From contig NZ_JADNRK010000002.1 in the NCBI RefSeq assembly GCF_015594845.1, positions 62,001-126,000 on the forward strand: a DNA stretch of 64,000 bases, given 5' to 3'. Shown here piece after piece: positions 50,585-60,215 of the stretch (position 1 is the first letter of the stretch; every line of letters starts with the position of its first letter). Under the pieces are notes generated by a model that did not search any database, was not told the origin of the DNA, and saw nothing but the letters and a program-made list of their open reading frames with translations. The DNA comes from Alkalibacter mobilis. GTDB taxonomy: Bacteria > Bacillota > Clostridia > Eubacteriales > Alkalibacteraceae. Made by a program: the position numbers and the translations under genes.

Positions 50585-51283
50585 ATGATACTCGAAAATA
50601 ATGTATACTTTCGCGAATTGCATCTACTTACAATAATACTCAGACTTTTACTCGCCATGATATTAGGCGGTAGTCTTGGATTGGAAAGAACCAGAAAACG
50701 GATGCCGGCAGGATTTAGAACATATTTGGTGGTTTGCGTCGGATCTGCCTTGGCCATGATGACCGGACAATACCTCAAAGATTATATGGGACTTGAAGAT
50801 TCTTCTAGGATCGCAGCTCAAGTCATAAGCGGAATTGGTTTTCTTGGTGCAGGTACTATAATCTTTACCGGAAGAAATCAGGTAAAAGGTCTGACCACTG
50901 CTGCAGGCTTGTGGACGGTAGGCGCTTTGGGAATAGCAGTGGGAAGTGGATTTTATACGGGAGCCATTGCAGGTTTTATAATAGTTTTTTTCGCACTTAG
51001 AGCTTTAAGTAATTTTGAAAATTACTACTTCAATAAAACTAAAGTGATTTTTCTCTTTATGGAGTTTACAGACCTCAATAGTTTGTCAAAGACATTGAAT
51101 TATGCAAAAAAGCACTGGATGAAAATCCGCGACCTGGAAATTTTAAATCCAAAGGAAGATAATAAAGGCATTATCTCTGCAACATTGACAATTACCATAG
51201 AGGATAATTCCACTCATGATGAAATCATCAACCAACTGGAAAACGTTGAAGGCGTCGTTAATGTTGAAGAAACAAAAATATAG
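50585..51283 (+). CDS. MgtC/SapB family membrane protein
   Basis: 232 residues from the ATG at 50585, preceded by AAGGAAG; an in-frame ATG at 50564 overlaps a TATAAT and has no site. The N-terminal MgtC domain has four to five helices and the signature 'LGGSLGLERTRKRMPAGFRTY', with 'GFLGAGTIIF' and 'VKGLTTAAGLWTVGALG'. A soluble C-terminal domain (about 150-232) follows. MgtC proteins relate to low-magnesium survival, but many members have other, unknown roles. It faces away from the transporter operon and converges on the PHP gene with a shared terminator at 51278. No Mg2+ riboswitch was seen. Confidence 0.9.
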   Translation: MILENNVYFRELHLLTIILRLLLAMILGGSLGLERTRKRMPAGFRTYLVVCVGSALAMMTGQYLKDYMGLEDSSRIAAQVISGIGFLGAGTIIFTGRNQVKGLTTAAGLWTVGALGIAVGSGFYTGAIAGFIIVFFALRALSNFENYYFNKTKVIFLFMEFTDLNSLSKTLNYAKKHWMKIRDLEILNPKEDNKGIISATLTITIEDNSTHDEIINQLENVEGVVNVEETKI

Positions 51284-51307
51284 AAAGGGATCGTTCCCTT
51301 TCTATAT
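51278..51307. terminator. Bidirectional terminator between the mgtC-like and PHP genes
   Basis: ATATAGAAAGGGA (51278-51290) pairs with TCCCTTTCTATAT (51295-51307), followed on plus by TTTTTAG and preceded by AAAAAT, so it can work in both directions. The stop codons of both convergent genes lie in the stem. Confidence 0.9.
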
Positions 51308-52144
51308 TTTTAGTTTTTCTTTCATTTTTTTAATAAATTTATAGGGTACTTCTAGATTTCCATATCCGAAGCCCAGATATAAATTCTTTTTCATTTTTCC
51401 GTGAAAATCACTTCCTCCGGAACGAAGACATCCTGTCTCTCCAGCGATCTTCTCAGCCACCGCCGCCCAGAATTCGTCGTATTCGGAATAAATGGTTTCC
51501 AAACCGTCGGCTCCCATACTTATCAATCTTTTGGTTATTTCTACAGACTTTTGAGGATTTTCCGGATCGATCTGATTAATGTGTGCTACAAATATCAATC
51601 CGCCTGCGTTGTGGATCAAATCGATGCACTCTTGCGGACTCAATACCTTCTTCTTTACATAACCCGCTTTTCCTTTTATTAAATAACCGTCAAGGGCTTC
51701 TCTCAGGGTAGAGGCATACCCCCTGTCTATTAAAATTTCAGCTATATGACCGCGTGCTATCTGTTTGTCTTTTCCCAATGCGTCTATATCGTGTCTTGAA
51801 ATATCAAACCCCGCCTTTTTAAGCTTATTCACCATTTTATAATTTCTGTCGCTTCTGGCAAGTGCCATTTCCTTCAACTTTTTGTCGATTTCTGGATTTT
51901 TAGGATCAAAAAACAATCCAACCAAATGCACGTCCAGCTCGTCCACATCTGAACTGATTTCCACACCGCTTATCACTTCCAAGCCCAATTCTTTTCCTCG
52001 TGCCATGGCTTCTTTTAATCCGGCTATTGTATCGTGGTCGGTTATAGCAAGTGCTTCCAGTTTTATTTCCACCGCTTTATCCACGAGTTCTGCAGGTGTC
52101 AAGGAACCGTCGGAAGCAGTTGTATGAGAATGCAAATCAATCAT
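51302..52144 (-). CDS. PHP domain phosphoesterase (TrpH/RNase AM-like)
   Basis: 280 residues, a stand-alone PHP domain. Metal-binding motifs are complete: 'DLHSHTTASDGSLTP', 'LAITDHDTIAGL', 'GVEISSD', a middle His in 'VAHINQID' and 'SGGSDFHGKMK'. E. coli TrpH (YciV, RNase AM) is a 3',5'-nucleoside bisphosphate phosphatase and 5'-3' RNA exonuclease acting on short substrates; this length and layout match. It follows polC by 78 bp, separated by a good terminator (52168-52202), with GGAGGTG before its ATG. PolC itself contains a PHP domain, but the two are not fused. Confidence 0.9.
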   Translation of the reverse strand: MIDLHSHTTASDGSLTPAELVDKAVEIKLEALAITDHDTIAGLKEAMARGKELGLEVISGVEISSDVDELDVHLVGLFFDPKNPEIDKKLKEMALARSDRNYKMVNKLKKAGFDISRHDIDALGKDKQIARGHIAEILIDRGYASTLREALDGYLIKGKAGYVKKKVLSPQECIDLIHNAGGLIFVAHINQIDPENPQKSVEITKRLISMGADGLETIYSEYDEFWAAVAEKIAGETGCLRSGGSDFHGKMKKNLYLGFGYGNLEVPYKFIKKMKEKLKI

Positions 52145-52167
52145 TTTTTCACCTCCATATCAAAAAA

Positions 52168-52202
52168 GTCGGATACTCCAACCATTGTTATTTGTATCCG
52201 AC
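52168..52202 (-). terminator. Rho-independent terminator after polC
   Basis: GTCGGATAC pairs with GTATCCGAC on the minus strand (9 bp, 17-base loop) followed by TTTTTTG. It ends the pyrH-to-polC unit; the PHP gene downstream must be read through or use an unseen promoter. Confidence 0.88.
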
Positions 52203-52222
52203 AAAAATCCATTTCAAACAAA

Positions 52223-55200
52223 TCAAAACAGAGAAATTTGATTCGATTGGGGCAATTCATTTATAGTTCCATGCTTAAGCAAAGTTTCAATATTTGTCTT
52301 GCTCAATTTAGTTCTGGATTGAAGATCCTCTATTGAAATAAATACCCCACTCTGTCTTGCTTCAACTATGTTTTGCGAAGCCTTCAGCCCTATACCGTCA
52401 AGAGCATTGAAGGGAGGCAGGAGTTTGTCATCTTTTATAATGAATTTATCGCAGTGGGACTCGTACAGGCTGACCGGCAAAAAGTCATAACCTCTGCACA
52501 ACATTTCCAAAACCAGTTCCAATACGGTAAGCATTGATTTTTCCTTTGCCGTTGCCCCGTTTCCGTTTTCCTTAATTTCCCTTATCTTTTTTCTAACTTG
52601 GTCTTTTCCTTGGATCGCAATGTGAGCATCAAAATCATCCGCTCTTACAGAAAAGTAGGTTGCATAATAAGCCATTGGATAGTGAACTTTGAAATAAGCT
52701 ATCCTAAAGGCCATAGTGACGTACGCAACAGCATGGGCCTTTGGAAACATGTATTTGATCTTGTTGCATGAATCTATATACCACTGGGGAACTTCGTTCT
52801 CTTTCATAATTTTCACATCATCTTCTTTAAGGCCTTTTCCCTTACGCACATTTTCCATGATACTAAAAGCTTTTTTGCTTGGTAAACCTTTATGAATGAG
52901 ATAAACCATGATGTCGTCCCTGGTACATATTACTTCTTTTATAGTTGCAACCTTGTTTACGATCAACTCTTGAGCATTATTGAGCCATACGTCCGTTCCG
53001 TGAGACAAACCGGAAATTCTTATGAGGTCTGAAAAAGCTGTGGGTTTTGTGTCCAACAACATTTCTCTGACAAATCCAGTGCCAAACTCCGGTATTCCAT
53101 AAGTTCCAATGGTCGATCCGATTTCATCATCCAATAATTTCAAGGCTTTAGCAGATGTGAACAAACTCATGGTTTCGCGATCGTCCAAGGGTATTTTTGT
53201 CGCATCGAGACCTGTCAGATCCTCAAGCATTCTTATCATAGTCGGATCGTCATGTCCTAAAATATCCAGTTTCAATAATCTTCCGCTTATTGAATGATAG
53301 TCGAAGTGGGTTGTAACAGTATCAGTTCCCGCATCATCTGCAGGTTTTTGTATGGGACAGAAATCATAAATATCCTTGTCGGAAGGGACTACCATTATAC
53401 CTCCAGGATGTTGTCCGGTGGTTTTCTTGATGCCTGTACATCCCTTCACCAGTCTGTTGATTTCTGCATTTGTCACCAATAATTGATTTTCCTCAAGATA
53501 ATTCTTGACAAAACCATATGCCGTTTTTTCCGCTATAGTGGAGATCGTTCCGGCTCTGAATACGTATCCCTTACCGAAAAGTTCCTCTGTATACTTGTGG
53601 GCAACACTTTGATATTCTCCAGAAAAGTTAAGATCAATATCTGGTTCCTTGTCGCCTTCAAAGCCTAAAAATACCTCAAAAGGTATGTCGAATCCGTCTT
53701 TTTCATATGGGGTATTACAATCAGGACATATTTTGTCTTCCAGGTCAGGACCGGAGCCTACCTGTGAACTGTCAAAAAATTCATATTTTTTGCATTTTGG
53801 GCAAACGTAATGCGGAGAAAGGGGATTTACTTCCGTTATTCCCGAGAACGTAGCTGCAAGAGAGGAACCGACCGAACCTCTAGACCCTACAAGGTATCCA
53901 TCGTCCATGGACTTTTTGACCAGTTTGTGAGCTACCAGGTACAATACTGAGTACCCATTGTTGATAATTGAGTCCAACTCTCGTGAAACCCTTTTTTCAA
54001 CGTATTCAGGCAACGGATCACCATATTTCCTTTTGGCTGAATCCATTACCATATTGCGTATTTCTTCATCGGATCCTTCGATTTTAGGCGGAAAAGTGCC
54101 ATCAGGTATCGGTTTTATTTTTTCTATCATATCTGAGATTTTTATTGTGTTGTGAATTACAATTTCTCTTGCCTTTTCATCACCAAGATAACTGAATTCT
54201 TCGAGCATCTCTTCAGTTGTTCTATAATACAAAGGTGGCTGGTTTTTAAAATCGTCAAATTTTTGGCCGCACATCAACACTTTTCTATAGCATTCATCTT
54301 CAGGATCTACAAAATGTACATCTCCAGTGGCAATGACCGGTTTGTTGAATTTTTCACCCAGAGATATTATTTTTTTGTTTATGTTTGCAAGCTCTGCTTC
54401 ACTGCCAACCATACCTTTGTCGATCAAGAAAGCATTGTTTCCCAGTGGCTGAACTTCCAGATAATCATAAAATTCAACTATTTTTTCTATGTCCTCTTCG
54501 GATCTGTCATTTAGAATGGCTTTGTATAATTCGCCGCTTTCACAAGCACTGCCGAATATCAATCCTTCAGAGTATCTTTTGAGAAGGCTCTTTGGTATTC
54601 TGGGCTTTTTGTAAAAATATCTTAAATGTGACAGAGACACCAATTTGTACAAATTTTTAAGGCCTATAAGATTTTTTACCAAAATGATTATATGATAAGT
54701 ATCCATTTTTTTAATAGCAGTTTCTGAATCGAATATGTCATTCAAGTCTTCGGAAAAAGATGCACCTTTATCCCTGCTTAAGTTGATTAATTTGATAAAA
54801 ATCTTTGCCGTGGCCATCGCATCGTCAGAAGCTCTGTGATGATTGGTCAGATCGATCTTGAAATAGCGCGACAAGCTCTTTAAATTGAATCGTCCCACAT
54901 CCGTTAATATATTCCGTGCCAAAGCCAATGTGTCAATGACAGTAAAATCCTTTTCGATATCAAGTTTTCTACAGTATGCTTCAATAAATGAAATGTCAAA
55001 ACGTGCGTTGTGGGCCACCAAGGTATGATCTCCCACAAAATCCAAAAATTCTGTTAAAACTGTTCGAATATCCCTTTGGTTTCTTACCATTTCATCAGAT
55101 ATCCCGGTTATTTCAGTTATTTTGACTGGAACCTTTTTTTCAGGTCGAACAAAGGAATTATAAGTTTCAACTATTTGGTTGTTGTTAATTTTGACCGCAC

Positions 55201-56437
55201 CTATTTCGATTATTTCACTGTTTTTAGCTGAAAGACCCGTTGTTTCAATGTCGAAAACAATAAAAGTCCCATCCAAAGGCTCGTTTTTATCGCCCCATTT
55301 TGGATTACTGTCGTCATTAACAAGGTAACCTTCCATGCCGTATATAATTTTTATGTCTTTTCCTTCCGAATGTTCCATGGCTTCAGGATATGCCTGCAAT
55401 ATCCCATGATCCGTTATAGCCAGAGATTTGTGTCCCATCTTCAGAGCTTTTTCAACAAGCATTGATACCTTTGCTACACTGTCCATGGAGCTGTACTGAC
55501 TGTGGGCATGAAGTTCAACCCGCTTGACTTCATGCTTGTCTTCCCGCTCTATGACCGAGCTGGTCTCCACTGAACTTAGTATTAGAACATTCTCCCTGGC
55601 AAATGTGTCGTATTGAATTTTTCCTTTAACTTTCAACCAGGACTCTTCACTTACACACGACAGAATTTTTTTGGTTTTTTCCTCATTCAAAAAAGATTTA
55701 CAGGTCAATGATGATGAAAAATCAGTTATGTCAAATGACACTATTGTCATATTGTTACGAATTTCTCTTTTTTCTATGTTGAAAATTTTTCCTCTTACAA
55801 CCACATCCTGATCCGATTGGACCTCAGATATCGGTTGGGGTTCATCTTTGATTTTACGACCCAACAATACATTTCCCGGTGTGTTTCCAGAGATCGTCGA
55901 TTCTTTGGATTCGTGTTTCGGTTTGTAGCTTACTTTTAAATTTTTCTTTTCAGCGTGTATCTCTTCGGAAAGCTTTTCGACCTCATCGAATAATTCAAAT
56001 GCAAATTCCAAATCATGAGAAAAAGTATTTTTAAACCAATGGGAAAGCTTTATTTCTCCATTATTTTGCTTGATGGATTTGTGATCGCTTAGCTGGATCA
56101 AAGGAATGGTGACGCGATTTTCTTTCACCTTCCAGTTATTCTTAGTTAGAAGCACTCCCTTTTGAAAATCACGGATCCATTGCTTAATGGCTTCCTTTTG
56201 ATGTTCGTTAAGCAATTTATCCTCGTGATCATTGACTACCAGTATGACTTTGACTTCATTTCCCATAATTATCTCAATGGCTTTTTCTATTTTTTCGTAC
56301 TTGCCTGATTTAACCGGATCAATGTAAAGTGTCCATTTCTTTTTGTCTCTGGATATCTCAGCTTTTTTAACATTTAATTTTTCGTCTGACATGAGCTTTT
56401 CCAAATCTTTTTTGATTTGAAGTCTCTTTTCTACCAT
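52223..56437 (-). CDS. polC: DNA polymerase III alpha subunit, PolC type
   Basis: 1404 residues from the ATG at 56437, with GGTG six bases upstream; an alternative GTG is at 56446. It is the main replicative polymerase of low-GC Gram-positives. An N-terminal domain (1-200) is followed by an OB-fold (about 210-300), a PHP domain beginning 'HAHSQYSSMD' (about 310), an inserted DEDD proofreading exonuclease ('FDIETTG', about 395-560, with 'VAHNARFDISF' and 'NHHRASDDAMAT'), the zinc-binding 'CPKCKKYEF...ICPDC', and the palm with 'EPDIDLNFSG'. No frameshift. It lies between ispG (69 bp) and the PHP gene. rimP-nusA usually follows polC, but here an accessory block intervenes. Confidence 0.97.
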   Translation of the reverse strand: MVEKRLQIKKDLEKLMSDEKLNVKKAEISRDKKKWTLYIDPVKSGKYEKIEKAIEIIMGNEVKVILVVNDHEDKLLNEHQKEAIKQWIRDFQKGVLLTKNNWKVKENRVTIPLIQLSDHKSIKQNNGEIKLSHWFKNTFSHDLEFAFELFDEVEKLSEEIHAEKKNLKVSYKPKHESKESTISGNTPGNVLLGRKIKDEPQPISEVQSDQDVVVRGKIFNIEKREIRNNMTIVSFDITDFSSSLTCKSFLNEEKTKKILSCVSEESWLKVKGKIQYDTFARENVLILSSVETSSVIEREDKHEVKRVELHAHSQYSSMDSVAKVSMLVEKALKMGHKSLAITDHGILQAYPEAMEHSEGKDIKIIYGMEGYLVNDDSNPKWGDKNEPLDGTFIVFDIETTGLSAKNSEIIEIGAVKINNNQIVETYNSFVRPEKKVPVKITEITGISDEMVRNQRDIRTVLTEFLDFVGDHTLVAHNARFDISFIEAYCRKLDIEKDFTVIDTLALARNILTDVGRFNLKSLSRYFKIDLTNHHRASDDAMATAKIFIKLINLSRDKGASFSEDLNDIFDSETAIKKMDTYHIIILVKNLIGLKNLYKLVSLSHLRYFYKKPRIPKSLLKRYSEGLIFGSACESGELYKAILNDRSEEDIEKIVEFYDYLEVQPLGNNAFLIDKGMVGSEAELANINKKIISLGEKFNKPVIATGDVHFVDPEDECYRKVLMCGQKFDDFKNQPPLYYRTTEEMLEEFSYLGDEKAREIVIHNTIKISDMIEKIKPIPDGTFPPKIEGSDEEIRNMVMDSAKRKYGDPLPEYVEKRVSRELDSIINNGYSVLYLVAHKLVKKSMDDGYLVGSRGSVGSSLAATFSGITEVNPLSPHYVCPKCKKYEFFDSSQVGSGPDLEDKICPDCNTPYEKDGFDIPFEVFLGFEGDKEPDIDLNFSGEYQSVAHKYTEELFGKGYVFRAGTISTIAEKTAYGFVKNYLEENQLLVTNAEINRLVKGCTGIKKTTGQHPGGIMVVPSDKDIYDFCPIQKPADDAGTDTVTTHFDYHSISGRLLKLDILGHDDPTMIRMLEDLTGLDATKIPLDDRETMSLFTSAKALKLLDDEIGSTIGTYGIPEFGTGFVREMLLDTKPTAFSDLIRISGLSHGTDVWLNNAQELIVNKVATIKEVICTRDDIMVYLIHKGLPSKKAFSIMENVRKGKGLKEDDVKIMKENEVPQWYIDSCNKIKYMFPKAHAVAYVTMAFRIAYFKVHYPMAYYATYFSVRADDFDAHIAIQGKDQVRKKIREIKENGNGATAKEKSMLTVLELVLEMLCRGYDFLPVSLYESHCDKFIIKDDKLLPPFNALDGIGLKASQNIVEARQSGVFISIEDLQSRTKLSKTNIETLLKHGTINELPQSNQISLF

Positions 56438-56490
56438 TTCGATCACCGCAACCTATCTTCCATCTTTAAAAAATGTTTAAATATTTATTA

Positions 56491-56518
56491 AAGTCCGAGT
56501 AATCGCTTATTCGGACTT
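56491..56518 (-). terminator. Hairpin at the ispG 3' end
   Basis: AAGTCCGA pairs with TCGGACTT on the minus strand over a 12-base loop that contains the ispG stop, followed by TAATAAATATTT. The U-tract is poor, so it may be a weak terminator allowing partial read-through into polC. Confidence 0.5.
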
Positions 56519-57574
56519 AAAATTTTTTATTTCTTTTATTAATTCATCCAGTACGTCTTTTTCGTCTATACTTCTAATTACGTTGCCTTTTTTGAACAAA
56601 ACAGCTTTGCCATCTCCTCCGGCAATGCCTATGTCTGCATCTCTGGCCTCTCCAGGCCCATTGACCACGCAACCCATGATGGCAACTTTGATTTTTTTCT
56701 CTAATCCCTGGGTCAATTCTTCAACATCATTTGCCAATTTTATCAAATCTATCTTGCAACGTGCACACGTGGGACAAGAGACGAACTTTATATCTGGTTT
56801 GTTATAAAGATTCAATGACATTAAAACTTCTTTGGCAACTCTTATTTCTTCCGTGGTATTTGACGTCAAGGAAACCCTGATGGTATCTCCGATCCCCTTG
56901 TTCAAAATTATGCCCAAACCCACAGATGATTTTATCGTTCCTCTGAAAGCTGTTCCAGCTTCAGTTATCCCAACATGGGTCGGATAGTTGTATTTTTTTG
57001 CAAACAAGTCGTATGACTCAACACTTGTAAGAACATCTGAGGCTTTTATGGATACGACTATATCGGAAAAATTCATGTCTTCAAGAATTTTTATGTGTTC
57101 CTCGGCGCTTTCCACCAAAACCCGGGCACTAACTTCTCCATTATATTTTTCCAAAAGGTCTTTCCCCACAGAACCGCTGTTTACTCCGATCCTTATAGGG
57201 ACGTTTCTGGCTTTGGCCTCTCTCACAACTTCCTGAACTCTATCAATATCGCCGATGTTTCCAGGATTTATTCTCAATTTGTCGATTCCGGATTTTAGAG
57301 ATTCAAGTGCAAGCCTGTAATCCATTTGTATGTCGGCTACGATCGGTATGCTTATTTGTTTTTTTATTTCCTTGATGGCCTGAGCACTTTCAATGTCCGG
57401 CACAGCTACTCTGATAATGTCACATCCGGCTCCTTCAAATATTAAAATTTGATCGACAGTCGCTTTAACATCCCTGGTATCTGTAGTAGTCATGCTTTGT
57501 ATTGCAATTGGATTTCCCTTGCCTATTTTTATATCTCCAATAGATATTTCTTTAGTTTTGTCACGGGTGTTCAA
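56507..57574 (-). CDS. ispG: 4-hydroxy-3-methylbut-2-en-1-yl diphosphate synthase
   Basis: 355 residues, the bacterial two-domain form. A TIM barrel (about 1-255, opening 'ISIGDIKIGKGNPIAIQSMTTTDT') is followed by the [4Fe-4S] domain with 'FVSCPTCARCKIDL' and 'CVVNGPGEARDADIG', giving the three cysteine ligands. It performs the penultimate reductive step of the MEP isoprenoid pathway, using reduced ferredoxin or flavodoxin. It lies 62 bp after rseP. Its presence implies a MEP route even though dxr, the first committed gene, is missing from its usual place between cdsA and rseP. Confidence 0.96.
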   Translation of the reverse strand: MNTRDKTKEISIGDIKIGKGNPIAIQSMTTTDTRDVKATVDQILIFEGAGCDIIRVAVPDIESAQAIKEIKKQISIPIVADIQMDYRLALESLKSGIDKLRINPGNIGDIDRVQEVVREAKARNVPIRIGVNSGSVGKDLLEKYNGEVSARVLVESAEEHIKILEDMNFSDIVVSIKASDVLTSVESYDLFAKKYNYPTHVGITEAGTAFRGTIKSSVGLGIILNKGIGDTIRVSLTSNTTEEIRVAKEVLMSLNLYNKPDIKFVSCPTCARCKIDLIKLANDVEELTQGLEKKIKVAIMGCVVNGPGEARDADIGIAGGDGKAVLFKKGNVIRSIDEKDVLDELIKEIKNFKSE

Positions 57575-57636
57575 CTTATCACCTCTTAAAATTTATATTA
57601 GATTTTATATTCTGAAATCAGAACAGGCATATTTTA

Positions 57637-58641
57637 TCAATTCAACCTTAAAATATCATTATAAGCGATGAATATAGCCAGAATAATTAGAAGTATGAAT
57701 CCTATGAGATGGACCATCCCTTCCTTTTCCGGGTCTACCGGCGATCCTTTGATCCATTCTATCAATACAAATATGATCCTGCTGCCATCTAGTGCAGGAA
57801 TTGGCAATAAATTGAATATGGCCAAGTTCAGACTTATGACCGCCGCCAGGTTGAGCATGGCAACAGCACCATACTGTACAGTTTCGCCAACAACGTTAAC
57901 GATTCCTATTGGTCCTATGAAATCATTGGTCGAAGCCTTTCCGGTGAACAGTTGAGTCAAGGCATCCAGCATTAATCCCGTGTATAAAACGGTTTGGTTG
58001 AACCCTTCGCCAATGGACCGAAAAACCCCATGTTGTCTTGCAGGAGTAATACCTATCCTGAATCTGTCCAGTTCCTCATCGTACTTGGATACCAGGGTTA
58101 TTTTGGATTCTTCCCCATCCCTTTTGATCACAAGCTCGTAAGAATCCTGATTTTCATCGTCGATTATGTAATTTATGTCTTCCCAAGAATCGATTTTTTG
58201 GTCATTGATCGAGACGATCTCATCGCCGCTTAGCATACCGGACTCGTATGCCGGATATCCTTGTTCTACCAAATCTATCTTGTTTATGGGTGAACCAATC
58301 ATAAAAAATACTACAGCAAGTAAAATTATACACCCTAAAATATTCATTAGTGCGCCGGAGGCTAAAATGAATATACGAGCGACCTTGCTTTTTGAATTAT
58401 AACTTCCTTCAGAGTAATCTGACTCGTCTTCACCCTGCATTTTACAGAATCCACCAAGGGGCAATGCCCTTAATGAAAATTTAGTTCTAGCCCCTTGACG
58501 ACTATATATGACCGGTCCCATTCCAATGGCGAACTCCAATACGTTAACACCAGTCATCCTGGCCGCCAAAAAATGACCCAGCTCGTGGATTATTATTAGA
58601 AAACCAAACATTATTATTGCTATTATTACCGTTGGGAACAC
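57637..58641 (-). CDS. rseP: Site-2 zinc metalloprotease RseP/RasP
   Basis: 334 residues, an intramembrane protease. HELGH at about 19-23 binds zinc in the first helix, and 'NLLPIPALDGSR' in the third supplies the Asp ligand. One PDZ domain lies between (about 115-200, 'LVEQGYPAYESGMLSGDEIVSINDQKI'). RasP cleaves anti-sigma factors and other membrane proteins in B. subtilis. It starts 11 bp after cdsA and lies 62 bp before ispG. Confidence 0.95.
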   Translation of the reverse strand: MFPTVIIAIIMFGFLIIIHELGHFLAARMTGVNVLEFAIGMGPVIYSRQGARTKFSLRALPLGGFCKMQGEDESDYSEGSYNSKSKVARIFILASGALMNILGCIILLAVVFFMIGSPINKIDLVEQGYPAYESGMLSGDEIVSINDQKIDSWEDINYIIDDENQDSYELVIKRDGEESKITLVSKYDEELDRFRIGITPARQHGVFRSIGEGFNQTVLYTGLMLDALTQLFTGKASTNDFIGPIGIVNVVGETVQYGAVAMLNLAAVISLNLAIFNLLPIPALDGSRIIFVLIEWIKGSPVDPEKEGMVHLIGFILLIILAIFIAYNDILRLN

Positions 58642-58652
58642 TTTATCACCTC

Positions 58653-59453
58653 TTATAAAGTCAGTGCGATCACCATATAATATATAACCGGTGATGCAAA
58701 AATAACACTGTCAAATCTATCTAGAACTCCTCCATGACCGGGGAGCAAATTTCCAAAATCTTTTATTCCAAACTGCCTCTTTATCATGGATGCGGCCAAA
58801 TCACCGATTTGCGAAGCAGGACTGGCGACAATAGCTATTATACCATAATCGATCACAGATAACCCAATATCAGAAACATTAGACACGAAAATGCCGTACA
58901 CCAGTGTTATCAATACGGCAGCCAGTGTCCCTCCAATAGAGCCTTCTATAGATTTCTTGGGACTGATTTTGGGCGAGAGCCTGTGCTTTCCAATCCTCAT
59001 TCCTACAATGTATGCAAAAGTATCCGTAGAAAAACTAATGATAAAAACAAGCCAAACCAAATAACTTCCGGCTGCTAGGCCGTCCAATAGAATAAGGTGA
59101 CCTAAGAAAAATGAAACGTATATAAGACCATAAACACCAAAAACGGTATTGTATATGTTCACATTATCCCGAAATATGTCCCTCGATACCAAAAGTGCAG
59201 CAGACAGTATTATGAAAGCCATTGTAAAATCTTGAAAATAACGAAAAGACGACAACGTTCCCAAAACCAGAACCATCATCAATGGCAGGCTTAGATCGAT
59301 GTTCTCATTGCCATTTATTGATTTGCAATATTCGTAAATACCGATAGCAGCAACCAGAGAAATCGACAAATAAAGCAAAAGATCTCCAATTATTAAAATC
59401 GCAGCCAACACCGGAATACCAACTATTGCTGTTAACAGCCTTTTACTCATCAT
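58653..59453 (-). CDS. cdsA: Phosphatidate cytidylyltransferase (CDP-diacylglycerol synthase)
   Basis: 266 residues with about eight membrane helices. The family signature near the C-terminus, 'ASQIGDLAASMIKRQFGIKDFGNLLPGHGGVLDRFDS', is complete. It makes CDP-diacylglycerol from phosphatidate and CTP, the branch point for phospholipids. It overlaps the uppS stop by four bases (start at 59453). Directly downstream is rseP at 11 bp, leaving no space for dxr. Confidence 0.95.
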   Translation of the reverse strand: MMSKRLLTAIVGIPVLAAILIIGDLLLYLSISLVAAIGIYEYCKSINGNENIDLSLPLMMVLVLGTLSSFRYFQDFTMAFIILSAALLVSRDIFRDNVNIYNTVFGVYGLIYVSFFLGHLILLDGLAAGSYLVWLVFIISFSTDTFAYIVGMRIGKHRLSPKISPKKSIEGSIGGTLAAVLITLVYGIFVSNVSDIGLSVIDYGIIAIVASPASQIGDLAASMIKRQFGIKDFGNLLPGHGGVLDRFDSVIFASPVIYYMVIALTL

Positions 59454-60163
59454 ATTCCTCCATATCGTCTTTTTCTGTTTTGGAAGTCGTTTAAAGCTTC
59501 CATGAAAACTTCTTCATTGAAATCCGGCCACAATACAGGTGTAAACCATAATTCAGAATAAGCGCACTGCCATATCAAAAAATTACTCAACCTTAATTCG
59601 CCGCTGGTCCGTATTATTAAATCAGGATCTGGAAGTCCTTCAGTGAACAAAGTTTTATCCATGATTTTCTCATCGATTTGATCGATTTGGATTTTTTTAT
59701 CGACGACCATTTGCGCTATAGTTTTTACGGCATAAATCACCTCGGATCGTCCTCCATAGTTGACAGCTATATTGAGAACAAGGCCTGTATTATTTTCAGT
59801 CAGTTTTTCAGCCTTGCAAATTTCATCTTTCAATCTCGCGGAAAGAGGATCTCTATCGCCAATGATCCTGAACTTGACATTATTAGAATAAAGTTCCTTT
59901 ATTTCTTTCCTCAAGTATTCTCCAAATATCTTCATCAATCCACTGACTTCTGCCTTGGGTCTTTTCCAGTTTTCAGTGGAAAATGCGTAAAGCGTCAGAA
60001 CTTCAATTTGATATTTCGAGGCCAATTTCACGATATCCCTTATTGTCTCCACACCGGCCCTATGTCCGAATAGTCTCGGCTTATTTTGTCTACTGGCCCA
60101 TCTTCCGTTTCCATCCATTATGATGCCTATGTGTTTTGGCAAATGCTTGATTTCAATTGACAT
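59450..60163 (-). CDS. uppS: Undecaprenyl diphosphate synthase (isoprenyl transferase)
   Basis: 237 residues from the ATG at 60163, seven bases after AGGGGGT; the TTG at 60169 is less likely. Cis-prenyltransferase motifs are present: 'HIGIIMDGNGRWA' with the catalytic Asp, 'GHRAGVETIRDIV', 'LTLYAFSTENWKRP' and 'DPDLIIRTSGELRLSNFLIWQCAYSELWF'. It builds the C55 lipid carrier for peptidoglycan, a functional link to the MEP gene ispG downstream. It lies 77 bp after frr and its terminator, and overlaps cdsA by four bases. Confidence 0.96.
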   Translation of the reverse strand: MSIEIKHLPKHIGIIMDGNGRWASRQNKPRLFGHRAGVETIRDIVKLASKYQIEVLTLYAFSTENWKRPKAEVSGLMKIFGEYLRKEIKELYSNNVKFRIIGDRDPLSARLKDEICKAEKLTENNTGLVLNIAVNYGGRSEVIYAVKTIAQMVVDKKIQIDQIDEKIMDKTLFTEGLPDPDLIIRTSGELRLSNFLIWQCAYSELWFTPVLWPDFNEEVFMEALNDFQNRKRRYGGI

Positions 60164-60215
60164 GGGCAATACCCCCTAAATAGTCTAGTGCACAATAATA
60201 GTTTCATTTAGAATA

